Positions 9,688 to 18,531 of a stretch of 64,000 nt of DNA are shown in pieces. Within the stretch, counting starts at the first letter, position 1; each line of letters starts with the position of its first letter. The notes under the pieces are model-generated. The model saw only the letters and a program-made list of their open reading frames with translations, made no database searches and had not been told where the DNA came from. The stretch is from Paenibacillus larvae subsp. larvae (GTDB lineage Bacteria; Bacillota; Bacilli; Paenibacillales; NBRC-103111): the NCBI RefSeq assembly GCF_002003265.1, contig NZ_CP019687.1:558001-622000 (forward strand), written 5' to 3'. Both the position numbers and the translations under genes were made by a program.

Positions 9688-11314
9688 GGACAGGAGTTCC
9701 GTTAATAACCTTGATTCCATCAAAAGAAAACTCGGCGTGAACTGAGGCGTTATGAAACCTCTTAACACCATCCTCAAAGTGGGTATGGACAATAATTTTT
9801 TTAACTAGAGCTTTTACGATAGCCCTTTTTGTTTCAAAAGGAAGTTCTTCTTTTATCACTTCGCGAAGTCCGTCAAGAATTTGGAATACATCATCTGTCC
9901 GTTTTTCTTTTCTTGCGTTTCCCTCAATGAGGATATTCAATTCACGGAGTCTGTCTTCAAGTTCTTTTTTTTCATTTGTTATTTCTGTGAGTTGTATTTC
10001 AACATCATTTGATGATATCATTTTTTTTCTGTAAAGCTCTAAAATACTCTGTCTCTCGTCATCTTTATTCAAAAGTGACTTTTGTACTAACTCCTTTTCA
10101 TCGATGTAAGCAGCTGTATGATCTAATACTTTTTCATCGACATTAACTAATTCCTTAACAGTGTCACCAGGATTGTTAATGAAATTAACACATTGTTCCC
10201 AGACCAAGTTTTCAACCCACGGTGCAGGTATGTTCCGAGATTTACACTTTCCCATCAATGGCCCCGCGTAAGCGGTTTTCCCATTACATACATAAAATGG
10301 GGAAGATCTATAAGCAGTACCGTGATAATTCAAACCGCAGCAACCACATTTTATTAGGCCCCTTAAGAGGTATTGCCTCTTAGTGTTTTTCACTGCTTCA
10401 ATTTGATTTGCTTTAAGAATAATTTGAGCCTGGTGCCACATTTCCTCGCTGATGATAGCAGGTACTTTTCTTTCTATTAGTTCTCTATCCTTGTTCGATC
10501 TTTTGCCATATACATGTATACCTCGATAAGTGGAGTTTTTTATCATGTTGCCAACTCGAGCAGGCCTCCAAACCCCCGCAGTTTTTTCTTTCCTGCGTCC
10601 TCTTTTGATTGATCTATTATCTTTTACGTATGACGGAGGAATTCCCAAAGCATTTAAGTAATCAGCGATTTGTATTGTAGACATTTTTCCGTTTACACAT
10701 AGATGGTACAAAAGTTCAATGACTGATGCTTCTGACATATCCTCTTTGCCTGGCAAGGGATCGCAATTGATCTCCAGAAACCCATCATGGTTTTTCTTAT
10801 ATCCATAAGGAACGATACCGCCTAGCCATTTTCCTTTCCTTGCTGCCCTATTAGCACCATGCCACATTGTTTCAAGCATTGTATCGCGGTCTAATTCAGC
10901 TTGGCCTGCTAAAACGGTAAGTATAAAACGCCCCGCGGGAGTGGAAGTATCAAACGGTTCAGTCATACTTTTAATTTTGGCCCCATGTTTTTCTAGTTCG
11001 TAAACAGCATCTAATGTCACCCTAGCAACTCTTCCGAGCCTTTTCATATTAAAGATGAGTATCTTTTTTGATTTCCCTTCTTGGGCATCCTTAATCAATT
11101 TTGCTCCTGCAGGTCGATCACGGAGAGGGATGGTGCCTGTTATTCCGTCATCAAGATACCATTCTCTAATAGTAAGTTTATTTAGTTCACAATACTTTGT
11201 GGCGTATTCAATTTGATTTTCGATGGTTTCTCTTTCTTGCTGATCCTCTGAAGATACCCTTGCATAAATGTCAACTTCCGGACCAAAGAAATCCTCAAGG
11301 GAATTAGAGAACAT
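9632..11314 (-). CDS. Large serine integrase
   Basis: Site-specific recombinase of 560 residues in this integrated form. The resolvase domain starts VDIYARVSSEDQ with catalytic S21, followed by a recombinase domain, a zinc ribbon (LIKCGCCGLNYHGTAY...GKCKSRNI) and a coiled coil (about residues 410-460). The ribosome-binding site GGGGAGGTAAG precedes ATG 11314. Its last 18 codons are host comM DNA read in another frame. In the excised circle the frame would run through attP into the right-end XRE gene. It is downstream of the repressor on the same strand. Confidence 0.95.
   Translation of the reverse strand: MFSNSLEDFFGPEVDIYARVSSEDQQERETIENQIEYATKYCELNKLTIREWYLDDGITGTIPLRDRPAGAKLIKDAQEGKSKKILIFNMKRLGRVARVTLDAVYELEKHGAKIKSMTEPFDTSTPAGRFILTVLAGQAELDRDTMLETMWHGANRAARKGKWLGGIVPYGYKKNHDGFLEINCDPLPGKEDMSEASVIELLYHLCVNGKMSTIQIADYLNALGIPPSYVKDNRSIKRGRRKEKTAGVWRPARVGNMIKNSTYRGIHVYGKRSNKDRELIERKVPAIISEEMWHQAQIILKANQIEAVKNTKRQYLLRGLIKCGCCGLNYHGTAYRSSPFYVCNGKTAYAGPLMGKCKSRNIPAPWVENLVWEQCVNFINNPGDTVKELVNVDEKVLDHTAAYIDEKELVQKSLLNKDDERQSILELYRKKMISSNDVEIQLTEITNEKKELEDRLRELNILIEGNARKEKRTDDVFQILDGLREVIKEELPFETKRAIVKALVKKIIVHTHFEDGVKRFHNASVHAEFSFDGIKVINGTPVPVVIFPLSMKHKAVPVLH
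9688..9694. other. Left attachment core
   Basis: GGACAGG is the only stretch shared at the crossover between this junction and 53829-53835. On the comM strand it reads CCTGTCC, within codons for the conserved N-P-C-P-C-G-Y motif. It also lies inside the integrase frame. Confidence 0.85.
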
Positions 11315-11315
11315 C

Positions 11316-11654
11316 TTACTTACCTCCCCTAGAAATCAGTGCATCAAGATATCCTTTAATCCTAGATATCTCTTCCTCAGTCAGTGGAATACCGTCAAAT
11401 AATATCATGTTTTGATCTAGGAACTTTTTTAGGTCGTGTGCATCAGACACTGTAGAATTCGAATTGCCTAGGAGGTAATCAGTGCTTACATCTAATTCTT
11501 TTGCAATTGCTTGAAGGAATTCATGTTTTATCTCCACCCTGTTGTTTTCCATGTGTGCATAATTTGCTCTACCAGTACCAATTTTTTTGGCCATATCACT
11601 TTGGGTCAATTTCTTCTTAATCCGAAGATCCTTAATCCTATCTCCAACATTCAT
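11316..11654 (-). CDS. XRE-family phage repressor (CI/ImmR-like)
   Basis: The N-terminal helix-turn-helix runs from GDRIKDLRIKKKLTQSDMAK to about residue 60. A short C-terminal tail without a peptidase motif follows, in 112 residues. It is divergent from the cro-like gene across an operator region, and its stop abuts the integrase start, so the two are probably one transcript. By position it is the lysogeny repressor. Confidence 0.85.
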   Translation of the reverse strand: MNVGDRIKDLRIKKKLTQSDMAKKIGTGRANYAHMENNRVEIKHEFLQAIAKELDVSTDYLLGNSNSTVSDAHDLKKFLDQNMILFDGIPLTEEEISRIKGYLDALISRGGK

Positions 11655-11682
11655 TCAGAACGCCTCCTTTTTTTTAAAAAAA

Positions 11683-11726
11683 GATATTTAAAATATATTG
11701 ACGATATTACAAATATCGCTTATAAT
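11683..11726 (+). promoter_or_regulatory. Early lytic promoter with two operators
   Basis: TTGACG (11698-11703), a 17-bp spacer and TATAAT (11721-11726) form a near-consensus promoter for the cro-like gene. A 17-bp palindrome CGATATTACAAATATCG (11702-11718) fills the spacer. A one-mismatch copy, GATATTTAAAATATA (11683-11697), lies 20 bp upstream and touches the -35 box. Repressor binding would block RNA polymerase directly. Confidence 0.8.
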
Positions 11727-11748
11727 CAAACACATAGGAGGTGATAAC

Positions 11749-11970
11749 TTGAAACGAAAATATCTTCGTGCTTGCAGGGAGTCGCTAGGGTTGCCTAGAC
11801 CTGCGGCAGCGAATAAACTAGGCATCTCACAAATACACCTTAGAAAATTAGAAGATGGTTCCGTTAACCCAAGTGTTCTCGTTTTACAAAGATTTTGTGA
11901 ACTTTATGGAAAGAACCCGCAAGAACTTTTTCCGGATATTTTTCGGTATACTACATCTCGACAAAGATAG
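11749..11970 (+). CDS. Cro-like XRE regulator
   Basis: A 73-residue helix-turn-helix protein (KRKYLRACRESLGLPRPAAA...QIHLRKLEDGSVNPSV). It starts at TTG 11749, seven bases or fewer after TAGGAGGTGA (11735-11744). It is the first gene of the early operon and divergent from the repressor. Confidence 0.8.
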   Translation: MKRKYLRACRESLGLPRPAAANKLGISQIHLRKLEDGSVNPSVLVLQRFCELYGKNPQELFPDIFRYTTSRQR

Positions 11971-11984
11971 TATACCTTGTCTAT

Positions 11985-12053
11985 GTGATATTGTCAATAT
12001 CACATTATATAGAATGATATTTTTTTTACCAAAAATGATATTGTGAATATCAT
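11985..12053. promoter_or_regulatory. Two further operator palindromes downstream of the cro-like gene
   Basis: GTGATATTGTCAATATCAC (11985-12003) is a perfect 19-bp palindrome, and ATGATATTGTGAATATCAT (12035-12053) is a second. Both share GATATTnnnAATATC with the sites at the early promoter, so the same regulator probably binds all four. Confidence 0.72.
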
Positions 12054-12086
12054 TGTGTTATTTAAAAGCTCATTCGGAGGGAGTTA

Positions 12087-12284
12087 ATGGGAATGGATCA
12101 TACGATTGAATGCAAGAAAAGAGTACCCGAGGCACTTGTTAAGGCCATTGCCTCAGTTAAATTAGGCAAAACTCCTGGAACTATTAATGTTTCTACACCA
12201 AAAGGATTGGAGTTTGTCGCGACATACTCACCTGATCGGGGAAAAATGGTTGAGGCTTTGAAAATAGTGAGGGATAAGGCTTAG
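12087..12284 (+). CDS. Small early phage protein, unknown
   Basis: 65 residues. Ribosome-binding site GGAGGG precedes ATG 12087. No recognised domain. It is the first gene after the last operator, so it could be an early regulator or the recombination directionality factor, but nothing in the sequence shows this. Confidence 0.65.
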   Translation: MGMDHTIECKKRVPEALVKAIASVKLGKTPGTINVSTPKGLEFVATYSPDRGKMVEALKIVRDKA

Positions 12285-12298
12285 AAAGGAGCTCTGAT

Positions 12299-12568
12299 AT
12301 GTCAGAAATTAAAATTGGCATACACCCCGTACACCGAAGGCTGGCTGAACTTTGTATGAAACATAGCAATCTATTCGCTCTGTTCGAAAATCACTCTAAG
12401 TCGGAGTTTGGAGAGTTATGGCAATGTTTAAAACAAAACGCTGATCTGGTTTATAAGTTAGATGAACTCAAACAACTCACTTTTGTAGCCCATCTTGCGA
12501 ATGATGAAGAGTGGAAGGAAGAACTGGACGAAAAGATCAAACAATTGGAAGCGTCATTTTCGAAATAA
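12299..12568 (+). CDS. Early phage protein, unknown
   Basis: 89 residues, mainly helical with an acidic C-terminal helix. Ribosome-binding site AAGGAGCT before ATG 12299. No recognised family. Confidence 0.6.
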   Translation: MSEIKIGIHPVHRRLAELCMKHSNLFALFENHSKSEFGELWQCLKQNADLVYKLDELKQLTFVAHLANDEEWKEELDEKIKQLEASFSK

Positions 12569-12588
12569 CCAAAAAGGAGCTGAAGTCA

Positions 12589-12792
12589 ATGAATATTAAT
12601 CCAGGGGATACGGTGCGGCTGCTTAGCGGTGGAGGCACCTGGGACCCGAAAAAGGGAACGCATCTTATCGGATTTGAAAATGATCGTATATACAAGGTGG
12701 TTGGGCTTTGGAAGCGCCGTGGTACCACCTATATAACACTCCTTGATGAGTCCAAGTACGGTTTAGCTTTACCAAATCAAATAAGGAGCTGA
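12589..12792 (+). CDS. Small phage protein, unknown
   Basis: 67 residues, SH3-like in character (NPGDTVRLLSGGG...DRIYKVVGLWKRRGTTYITLLDE). ATG 12589 follows AAGGAG (12574-12579); the frame is open further upstream but inside the previous gene. Confidence 0.6.
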   Translation: MNINPGDTVRLLSGGGTWDPKKGTHLIGFENDRIYKVVGLWKRRGTTYITLLDESKYGLALPNQIRS

Positions 12793-12798
12793 AGGTGA

Positions 12799-13176
12799 AT
12801 GAATCAAAAAAGCAAGCCAAATAGCAAGTTTAAAGTAGGCGATTTCGCAATGCTACAGGGAGGACAAAAAATTGTAGAAATAGTAAGCAAGACGTTTCCG
12901 GAAAAATATGGAAAGTGGAGATATGACATCTGCTACCTAGACATTGACAAGGTAAAAAATACGGTATCTGGCAATAGGAGAATACACTTGCGCGAAGAAG
13001 AACATCTCGAAACTGTGACGGATCCCCACCTGTTACTTCTAATAAAGAAATATGAGTTTGAAACCAAAATACAGCATATCAAAGCTGAGCTAAAACAATT
13101 AGAAACGGATGTAGACAAAATTGAATATGCCCTTGATATCATTACGCCAAAATCAGAGGAGGGAGCAAGAAAATGA
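12799..13176 (+). CDS. Phage protein with C-terminal coiled coil, unknown
   Basis: 125 residues: a small beta-rich N-terminal part (KFKVGDFAMLQGGQKIVEIV) and a coiled coil over the last 50 residues. Its start MNQKSKPN resembles that of the small gene at 13387. Its stop overlaps the next start. Confidence 0.6.
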   Translation: MNQKSKPNSKFKVGDFAMLQGGQKIVEIVSKTFPEKYGKWRYDICYLDIDKVKNTVSGNRRIHLREEEHLETVTDPHLLLLIKKYEFETKIQHIKAELKQLETDVDKIEYALDIITPKSEEGARK

Positions 13177-13403
13177 ATGAAATAGAATCTATAAAAAGAC
13201 ATCTCGAACAACTTAAGTCACAGCTTAATAAAATCAACAGTTATCACGGATGGCTCTATGTGTGGACTCAAGATGAAACGATGGTTTTTATGGATATCAC
13301 CATAGACAGTGAGCTACGGGCGCTAATAAAAAGGAAACTCGAAGACAGCATAAAATTTTGCGAAGAACAGCTAAAGGAGAACGAAAATGAACCAAAAAGC
13401 TAA
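13173..13403 (+). CDS. Small coiled-coil phage protein, unknown
   Basis: 76 residues, helical, overlapping the previous stop by ATGA and the next gene by 17 bp. No recognised family. Confidence 0.55.
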   Translation: MNEIESIKRHLEQLKSQLNKINSYHGWLYVWTQDETMVFMDITIDSELRALIKRKLEDSIKFCEEQLKENENEPKS

Positions 13404-13560
13404 ACCGAACCCGTGGGTATGGACAGAAAAAGCTGAGTCCAAGATGCCGGATAGAAAGGCAGGGGAAAAGGTACCTATAGGATTCCTGATTGAAGGGAAT
13501 GAAGAATATTACCCACGCCCGGAATGGATACAAAAAGGCTACGTGAAAAGAAAGGAGTAG
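13387..13560 (+). CDS. Short phage protein (57 aa), unknown
   Basis: ATG 13387 follows AAAGGAG. The N-terminus MNQKAKPNP repeats that of the gene at 12799 (MNQKSKPNS). The rest is polar with aromatic residues (EEYYPRPEWIQKGYVKRKE). It ends 4 bp before the antirepressor. Confidence 0.55.
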   Translation: MNQKAKPNPWVWTEKAESKMPDRKAGEKVPIGFLIEGNEEYYPRPEWIQKGYVKRKE

Positions 13561-13564
13561 GCGA

Positions 13565-14317
13565 ATGAATCAATTACAAGTGTTTAACTTCACCGGAAAA
13601 GACGTTCGCGTGATTATGAAAGACGGACAGCCGTGGTGGTTAGCGAAAGATATTTGTTCGGTTCTCGATCACTCAGATGTATCCATGGCAGTTAAGAGGT
13701 TGGATGAGGACGAAAAGCTGACCCAAACATTGTTTGTATCAGGTCAGAATCGGAATGTTTGGTTTGTAAATGAGCCCGGATTGTATTCTCTCATCTTAAC
13801 CAGCCGTAAACCCGAAGCAAAACAGTTTAAGCGCTGGGTTACACACGAAGTTCTCCCGGCTATCCGCAAAACAGGAATGTATGCGACTGACGAGCTACTG
13901 GACAATCCTGACTTTCTCATACAAGCGGCGACAAAGCTAAAGGAAGAAAGAGAAGCTAGAAAGTTGCTGGAATCGCAAATTGAACAGGATAGACCAAAGG
14001 TAATCTTTGCTGAAGCGCTTGAGACTTCAAAAAGTTCCATCCTTATAGGTGAACTTGCAAAACTACTTAAGCAAAACGGCATCAATGTAGGGCAGAACAG
14101 ACTCTTCAATTGGCTCCGCGCAGAGGGATACCTGGGAAGGAAAGGAGATTACCGAAATCTTCCGACGCAAAAATCAATGGAACTTGGATTGTTTGAAATC
14201 AAAACTAGGACTATTGCTAATCCAGACGGAAGTACGAGGATAACCAAAACTACAAAAGTTACGGGTAAGGGGCAAGTTTACTTTGTAAATAAATTCAAAC
14301 AAGGAGAAACAGCATGA
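13565..14317 (+). CDS. Phage antirepressor (Bro-N plus ANT/KilA-C domain)
   Basis: 250 residues. The Bro-N domain is at the start (LQVFNFTGKDVRVIMKDGQP...PEAKQFKRWVTHEVLPAIRKTG, to about residue 105), then a helical linker and a C-terminal DNA-binding ANT domain (about 155-245; NGINVGQNRLFNWLRAEGYLG). Such proteins counter the phage repressor. Its stop overlaps the next start by ATGA. Confidence 0.9.
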   Translation: MNQLQVFNFTGKDVRVIMKDGQPWWLAKDICSVLDHSDVSMAVKRLDEDEKLTQTLFVSGQNRNVWFVNEPGLYSLILTSRKPEAKQFKRWVTHEVLPAIRKTGMYATDELLDNPDFLIQAATKLKEEREARKLLESQIEQDRPKVIFAEALETSKSSILIGELAKLLKQNGINVGQNRLFNWLRAEGYLGRKGDYRNLPTQKSMELGLFEIKTRTIANPDGSTRITKTTKVTGKGQVYFVNKFKQGETA

Positions 14318-14889
14318 AAAAAATCGAAGGATATATCACTGCTAATAACCCATTAGAAGATGAAATGGACTTGTTTCGCGCAATCCTGGACGTATGCATT
14401 GATTTAAAAAAGAGTATTATTGGTCCCACTGAAGCAACAATTCGGATTTTAGAAATTAAAAATTATTTTCACGAAAAGAAGGCTACTGCTGCAACGAAAA
14501 CCATCAAACCTACATTTTTGATTAAAGGGGACATTAGCCCTTCAGAGTTAATCAATCAAATAGAAAAAATGTGGGAATCCAATCAACCAAGAGAACGCGC
14601 GCAGTTAGAGAAAAAAGAACTTCAAGAAATATTTGAAGGTAATGAAAATGCCGTGAAAACAATGGAACAAGTATTCAAAGAACATGAATCAATAGAAACG
14701 GTAATCGTAGAACCCAATAGCTGGGCGGGGAAAGAATTGCTCTCACAAACAAAAAGGCTGATTGACCTGCAACGAGACGTTCATTCTCTGTCTACGTTAA
14801 TCAACCATTTGAGTAAAAAAGTAGATGACTTGGGGAATCAAATCAATAAATCAACTCAGACATGGAAAGGAGAATATACACATGAATAA
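14314..14889 (+). CDS. Phage protein with coiled coils, unknown
   Basis: 191 residues, highly charged and helical, coupled to the antirepressor by ATGA. No recognised family. Confidence 0.6.
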   Translation: MKKIEGYITANNPLEDEMDLFRAILDVCIDLKKSIIGPTEATIRILEIKNYFHEKKATAATKTIKPTFLIKGDISPSELINQIEKMWESNQPRERAQLEKKELQEIFEGNENAVKTMEQVFKEHESIETVIVEPNSWAGKELLSQTKRLIDLQRDVHSLSTLINHLSKKVDDLGNQINKSTQTWKGEYTHE

Positions 14890-15139
14890 ACACGGAAGAG
14901 AACTTGAACCCGTTTTACCAAACTCACAAGAAATAGAGGAAATGAATAAATATGAATTTCTTGATTGGGTAAATTGGGCATTTCAGATCTTGCCACAAAG
15001 AGAAATAGAAAGAGATCCGTCTTTCCACTTGAAAAAACGAATCTCCCAAATTCTTGATTGTGAATCAAAATCAGAAGTTGAAAAAGAAAAAGAAATATTT
15101 GATGAGATTAGAAGGTATTACAAAAGAATTAATCAGTAA
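14882..15139 (+). CDS. Phage protein, unknown
   Basis: 85 residues. ATG 14882 follows AAAGGAGAA; the longer frame from 14825 lacks a ribosome-binding site. Its 3' end overlaps the convergent gene 15129-15641 by 11 bp. Confidence 0.55.
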   Translation: MNKHGRELEPVLPNSQEIEEMNKYEFLDWVNWAFQILPQREIERDPSFHLKKRISQILDCESKSEVEKEKEIFDEIRRYYKRINQ

Positions 15140-15641
15140 TATCGATTATTGAAACTAATTTTATCCTCTCGTTCTCGAGATCAATAAATGGCAAATGAAA
15201 CTTACCATCTATTGTGTGAGCATTGAGTAAATAAGGGCGGAATGGAGTCGGTACCTCAGTTATTTTTGCTTCACTTAGTACTTTAACTATTGTTTCAAAG
15301 AACAAAGGTAAGTTATCAAGTTTGGTAAATGGATTACGGCCAAAATTACTTTTTGGTAACCCTTCGAGGGTTTTATCGAAAGTTTCTGAAATTTGTTTGA
15401 GTATAGTTGTTGGTTTGTTTCCATCGCGGGCATGGTAAGAGTCACATTCAATATCACCAAGATGATCAATGTACAGTTGTCGCACCTGTCTATTCTCCAT
15501 TTCAACAAAATCGCCGTACCAATACGAATTATTGAGTTCAATCACGAGTTTCAAATTTCTTTGATACAAGGCGTATCCATTTGTTTTGGTAATAGACTTA
15601 ACCAAAAAATCTAGAGCTTGTAATTGTTGGATTGTATACAT
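15129..15641 (-). CDS. Counter-oriented accessory protein, unknown
   Basis: 170 residues from ATG 15641 (MYTIQQLQALDFLVKSI), which follows AGAAAGGAAAG; the longer frame to 15746 crosses an inverted repeat and has no site. It is the only - strand gene in the early block, so it is probably expressed separately, perhaps in the lysogen. No recognised domain. Confidence 0.6.
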   Translation of the reverse strand: MYTIQQLQALDFLVKSITKTNGYALYQRNLKLVIELNNSYWYGDFVEMENRQVRQLYIDHLGDIECDSYHARDGNKPTTILKQISETFDKTLEGLPKSNFGRNPFTKLDNLPLFFETIVKVLSEAKITEVPTPFRPYLLNAHTIDGKFHLPFIDLENERIKLVSIIDITD

Positions 15642-15649
15642 GTTTATAC

Positions 15650-15706
15650 TTTCCTTTCTACATAGAATGATAAGTCTCGACAACTTCCATTCTATCAGAA
15701 AGGAAA
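15650..15706. promoter_or_regulatory. Inverted repeat in the divergent promoter region
   Basis: A left arm of 20 bp (15650-15669, TTTCCTTTCTACATAGAATG) and a right arm of 19 bp (15688-15706) match except for a two-base difference and one gap, around 18 bp. It sits between the divergent genes at 15641 and 15728 and partly supplies their ribosome-binding sites. It could be an operator for both. Confidence 0.55.
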
Positions 15707-15727
15707 ATATTTGAAAGGGGAATGGAT

Positions 15728-16072
15728 ATGACTCTATCAGAAACACTCTTCAAAGAGACAGGAAAGAAAACTGGTGTTGTGTATGCTACTGGTTTATTAA
15801 AGGGCCGGGAAGTACTCCGCATGGTAGCCGATTGCAGAGCGCAGGAAACAATTCGGACGACTGCCCAACGAATTTTAGATGATGCTAAGGTGGCAGTTGT
15901 TCGAATATCAGATGAATCTCTTGAACGTTTAGGGAACTATTATGTCATTTTCAATGTTTGGCTGAAACATCGAATAGGTTTTGAACAATTTGTAAATGAG
16001 GTTCAAACAGGGAAATGGAAAGCTCGACTGGATCAAGGAGGTGTAATATATGACCGGTCAAGGAATTTATGA
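15728..16072 (+). CDS. Phage protein, unknown
   Basis: 114 residues from ATG 15728, 7 nt after GAAAGGGG; the earlier ATG 15722 is too close to that site. It contains LLKGREVLRMVADCRAQETI. No recognised family. Confidence 0.55.
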   Translation: MTLSETLFKETGKKTGVVYATGLLKGREVLRMVADCRAQETIRTTAQRILDDAKVAVVRISDESLERLGNYYVIFNVWLKHRIGFEQFVNEVQTGKWKARLDQGGVIYDRSRNL

Positions 16073-16190
16073 TCTTTACATGAGTGTCTATGAAAAATAT
16101 CTGTTTTCAGAAGATCCTGCAGAAGTAGAAATGTTGCATGAAGAGCTACAAGAAATAAGACGGAAGTACGGGATTCCAGATGCTCAATAA
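16050..16190 (+). CDS. Short phage protein (46 aa), unknown
   Basis: ATG 16050 follows the strong AAGGAGGTG (16035-16043) and overlaps the previous gene by 23 bp. The product is acidic and helical. A hairpin without T tract (CAATTGTTG/CAACAATTG, 16198-16221) follows. Confidence 0.55.
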   Translation: MTGQGIYDLYMSVYEKYLFSEDPAEVEMLHEELQEIRRKYGIPDAQ

Positions 16191-16289
16191 AAAAGGACAA
16201 TTGTTGATGGCACAACAATTGCCCTACTTGAAAAACTAACATTACGGTCATGATAGCACAATACATCAAAAATGATCAAGGAGGTACCC

Positions 16290-16553
16290 ATGACTCTTCT
16301 CTACGACGGAAAAGAATACATTGTCGTCAAGGATTGGGAACCAGATGAAAAACTAGCTTATCGGGAGACAGGCCACAATCACATAGAAATCCTGAATATG
16401 TTTTGCGGTGTGGTTCATGTGGCAACCGTTCACCTCGGAATGCTTAAACTTGTTCTGGAGCATAGGGAATATCTGCAGGATGTAAATAAATCAGAGCAAC
16501 AGCAATTATTGAACCATGAAATTATAAAAGCTATTGAGGAGGAAACGGCATGA
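16290..16553 (+). CDS. Phage protein, unknown
   Basis: 87 residues from ATG 16290, 5 nt after AAGGAGG. It has a beta-rich N-terminus (MTLLYDGKEYIVVKDW) and a helical end. Its stop overlaps the Gam start (ATGA), which ties it to the recombination genes. Confidence 0.6.
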   Translation: MTLLYDGKEYIVVKDWEPDEKLAYRETGHNHIEILNMFCGVVHVATVHLGMLKLVLEHREYLQDVNKSEQQQLLNHEIIKAIEEETA

Positions 16554-17098
16554 TTAATGCATTACAACTTCATGAAATTCAAGAGGTAGAAGAGTTAACG
16601 GAAGAATCAAGACAAAGGTTTGAGGTGAAGGATGTCCAGTCCTTATCTTGGGTGCTGCGCAAAATGGCGGCACTTCAGGCCAAGAAATTAGAAGTTAATG
16701 AGTTGATAGATGTTGAGATTGAACGCCTGCAGCATTTCAGAAATAAGGAATTAGAAAGCCTTCAAAACAATGAAGATTTTTTCCGCGGGTTGATAAGTGA
16801 ATACGCAATCCGTAAAAGAGACGAGGATCCGAAGTTCAAGGAAAAGACTCCTTACGGTGCAATTAGCTTCCGGAAGAAGCAGCCTAAATGGCATTACAAT
16901 GACGCGGCATTGATCAATCACCTCAAATCAAATGATTTAACTGAGTTTGTTAGGGTCAAGGAAGAGCCTGATAAGGTAGCAATCAAAAAGCAATTTAAGC
17001 TTAATAATGGACTTATTTATGATCCAGATGGTCAAGCGGTAGAAGGTATTACTGTGGAGCAACAGCCTGATGAGCTTGTCATCAAACTGGAGGTTTAA
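16550..17098 (+). CDS. gam: Gam-like host-nuclease inhibitor
   Basis: 182 residues of the Mu Gam family: two long helices (about 30-95) and the family core PYGAISFRKKQPKWHYND. Gam binds double-strand DNA ends and shields them from RecBCD/AddAB. It is followed 2 bp later by the ERF annealing protein, the usual pairing. Confidence 0.88.
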   Translation: MINALQLHEIQEVEELTEESRQRFEVKDVQSLSWVLRKMAALQAKKLEVNELIDVEIERLQHFRNKELESLQNNEDFFRGLISEYAIRKRDEDPKFKEKTPYGAISFRKKQPKWHYNDAALINHLKSNDLTEFVRVKEEPDKVAIKKQFKLNNGLIYDPDGQAVEGITVEQQPDELVIKLEV

Positions 17099-17100
17099 TC

Positions 17101-17739
17101 ATGGCTGAAATGACTCTTGTTAAGAAGCTTGCAGAGGTAATGGATTCTGTGAAATACATCCAAAAAACTGGTTATAACTCTTTCAACAATTACAAATATG
17201 CAACTGAAGCAGATGTAAATGAAAAAGTACGTGAAGAATTAGCCGGCAGAAAAGTAATCATGATCCCTAATGTAAAATCGCAAAGTATCCGAGAACATAA
17301 AAACCGAAAAGGATACATTGAATATATCGCAACTGTTCAGGTGGAATTTACTTTCATGGATGGTGAAAGCGGTGAAACAATTACGTTTAGCACTTTCGGT
17401 GAAGGTCAGGATTCTGGAGATAAGGGTACTTATAAAGCTATAACTGGTGCACAAAAATATGCTCTAATGAAAGCTTTTATGATACCAACTGGGGATGATC
17501 CAGAGGGAGATACTGGCGTAGATGAAAGAAATAATGGAGATCGAAAACCTGATACTACGAGCGGCGGGAAGAAACAGACAGGGGCCATTACTCCGGTTAT
17601 AAAAGCTAAATATACGACCGTATACGGGAGCTTAGATGGGGTAGAAGCATTTGTTGCCAAACATAAAAAAGATTCAGAGAAAATACTAACACAGCAAATA
17701 CAAGAAAAAGCGAAGGGAGCACAAAAGGATGCTGAATAG
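17101..17739 (+). CDS. erf: ERF-family single-strand annealing protein
   Basis: 212 residues with the ERF core [18 protein letters not shown] and [20 protein letters not shown] (about residues 20-135). It then has a charged linker and a short C-terminal region. It anneals homologous strands during phage recombination, together with Gam and SSB. It overlaps ssb by 11 bp. Confidence 0.92.
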   Translation: MAEMTLVKKLAEVMDSVKYIQKTGYNSFNNYKYATEADVNEKVREELAGRKVIMIPNVKSQSIREHKNRKGYIEYIATVQVEFTFMDGESGETITFSTFGEGQDSGDKGTYKAITGAQKYALMKAFMIPTGDDPEGDTGVDERNNGDRKPDTTSGGKKQTGAITPVIKAKYTTVYGSLDGVEAFVAKHKKDSEKILTQQIQEKAKGAQKDAE

Positions 17740-18133
17740 GGTTGTTTTAATCGGCAGACTGACGAGAGATCCGGAATTAAGATATACTCCATCCGGTGTA
17801 GCTGTCACCAAGTTTACCCTGGCGGTAGACCGTCCGTATATGAACCAGCAAACGCGTGAGCGAGAGACGGATTTCATTAATATCGTGACGTGGAGACAAA
17901 CCGCGGAAGCCTGTGCCAATCACCTTCGCAAAGGCCGTTTGACGGCAGTAGAAGGAAGAATCCAGGTGCGTAATTATGAGAACAATGAGGGCCGCAGAAT
18001 CTATGTAACCGAGGTTGTGGCTGATAATGTGCGCTTTCTTGAATCAAGTAAAAATGAAAATAAACGCCCTGAAGACCCTTTCTACGACTCTAGCACACCA
18101 CTAGACATTTCAGATGATGAACTCCCCTTCTAG
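17729..18133 (+). CDS. ssb: Single-stranded DNA-binding protein
   Basis: 134 residues: an OB fold from [21 protein letters not shown] to about residue 105, then a short linker and the acidic partner-binding tip DDELPF. A phage copy beside ERF, for replication and recombination. Confidence 0.95.
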   Translation: MLNRVVLIGRLTRDPELRYTPSGVAVTKFTLAVDRPYMNQQTRERETDFINIVTWRQTAEACANHLRKGRLTAVEGRIQVRNYENNEGRRIYVTEVVADNVRFLESSKNENKRPEDPFYDSSTPLDISDDELPF

Positions 18134-18141
18134 GTGCTGCC

Positions 18142-18531
18142 ATGGACGTTACGCAATATATAAACGACATCAAAACATATAGGAAGCAGGCGGAACAATT
18201 TGACGATGATTCACCTGGCGGATTGATCCGAAAGATACAGTTACTAACCCAGGCTCATACTCTTATGGGCCGGGTATCCGCCTACATGGACGGTCAGTAT
18301 AAACGCATCTATGCCAGCCGTAAAAATACCTTTGCTGCAGTCAAGGCGGCAAATACAAAGGATAAAGTCACAACAGCAGAACTTGCAATTATGGAGCTTC
18401 GGGAACAAGAAGCAGAAGCGTATGAGAAGATGCAATTTTGGAGAAATGAATTTACTTCGCTCACAGAGCATTTACATGAGCTTCGCTTACGAGTCCGGAT
18501 TGATTTAAACATAGGAGGTGGTGGGGCATGA
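18142..18531 (+). CDS. Phage protein, helical, unknown
   Basis: 129 residues, mostly alpha-helical. The stop overlaps the next start (ATGA). No recognised family. Confidence 0.6.
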   Translation: MDVTQYINDIKTYRKQAEQFDDDSPGGLIRKIQLLTQAHTLMGRVSAYMDGQYKRIYASRKNTFAAVKAANTKDKVTTAELAIMELREQEAEAYEKMQFWRNEFTSLTEHLHELRLRVRIDLNIGGGGA

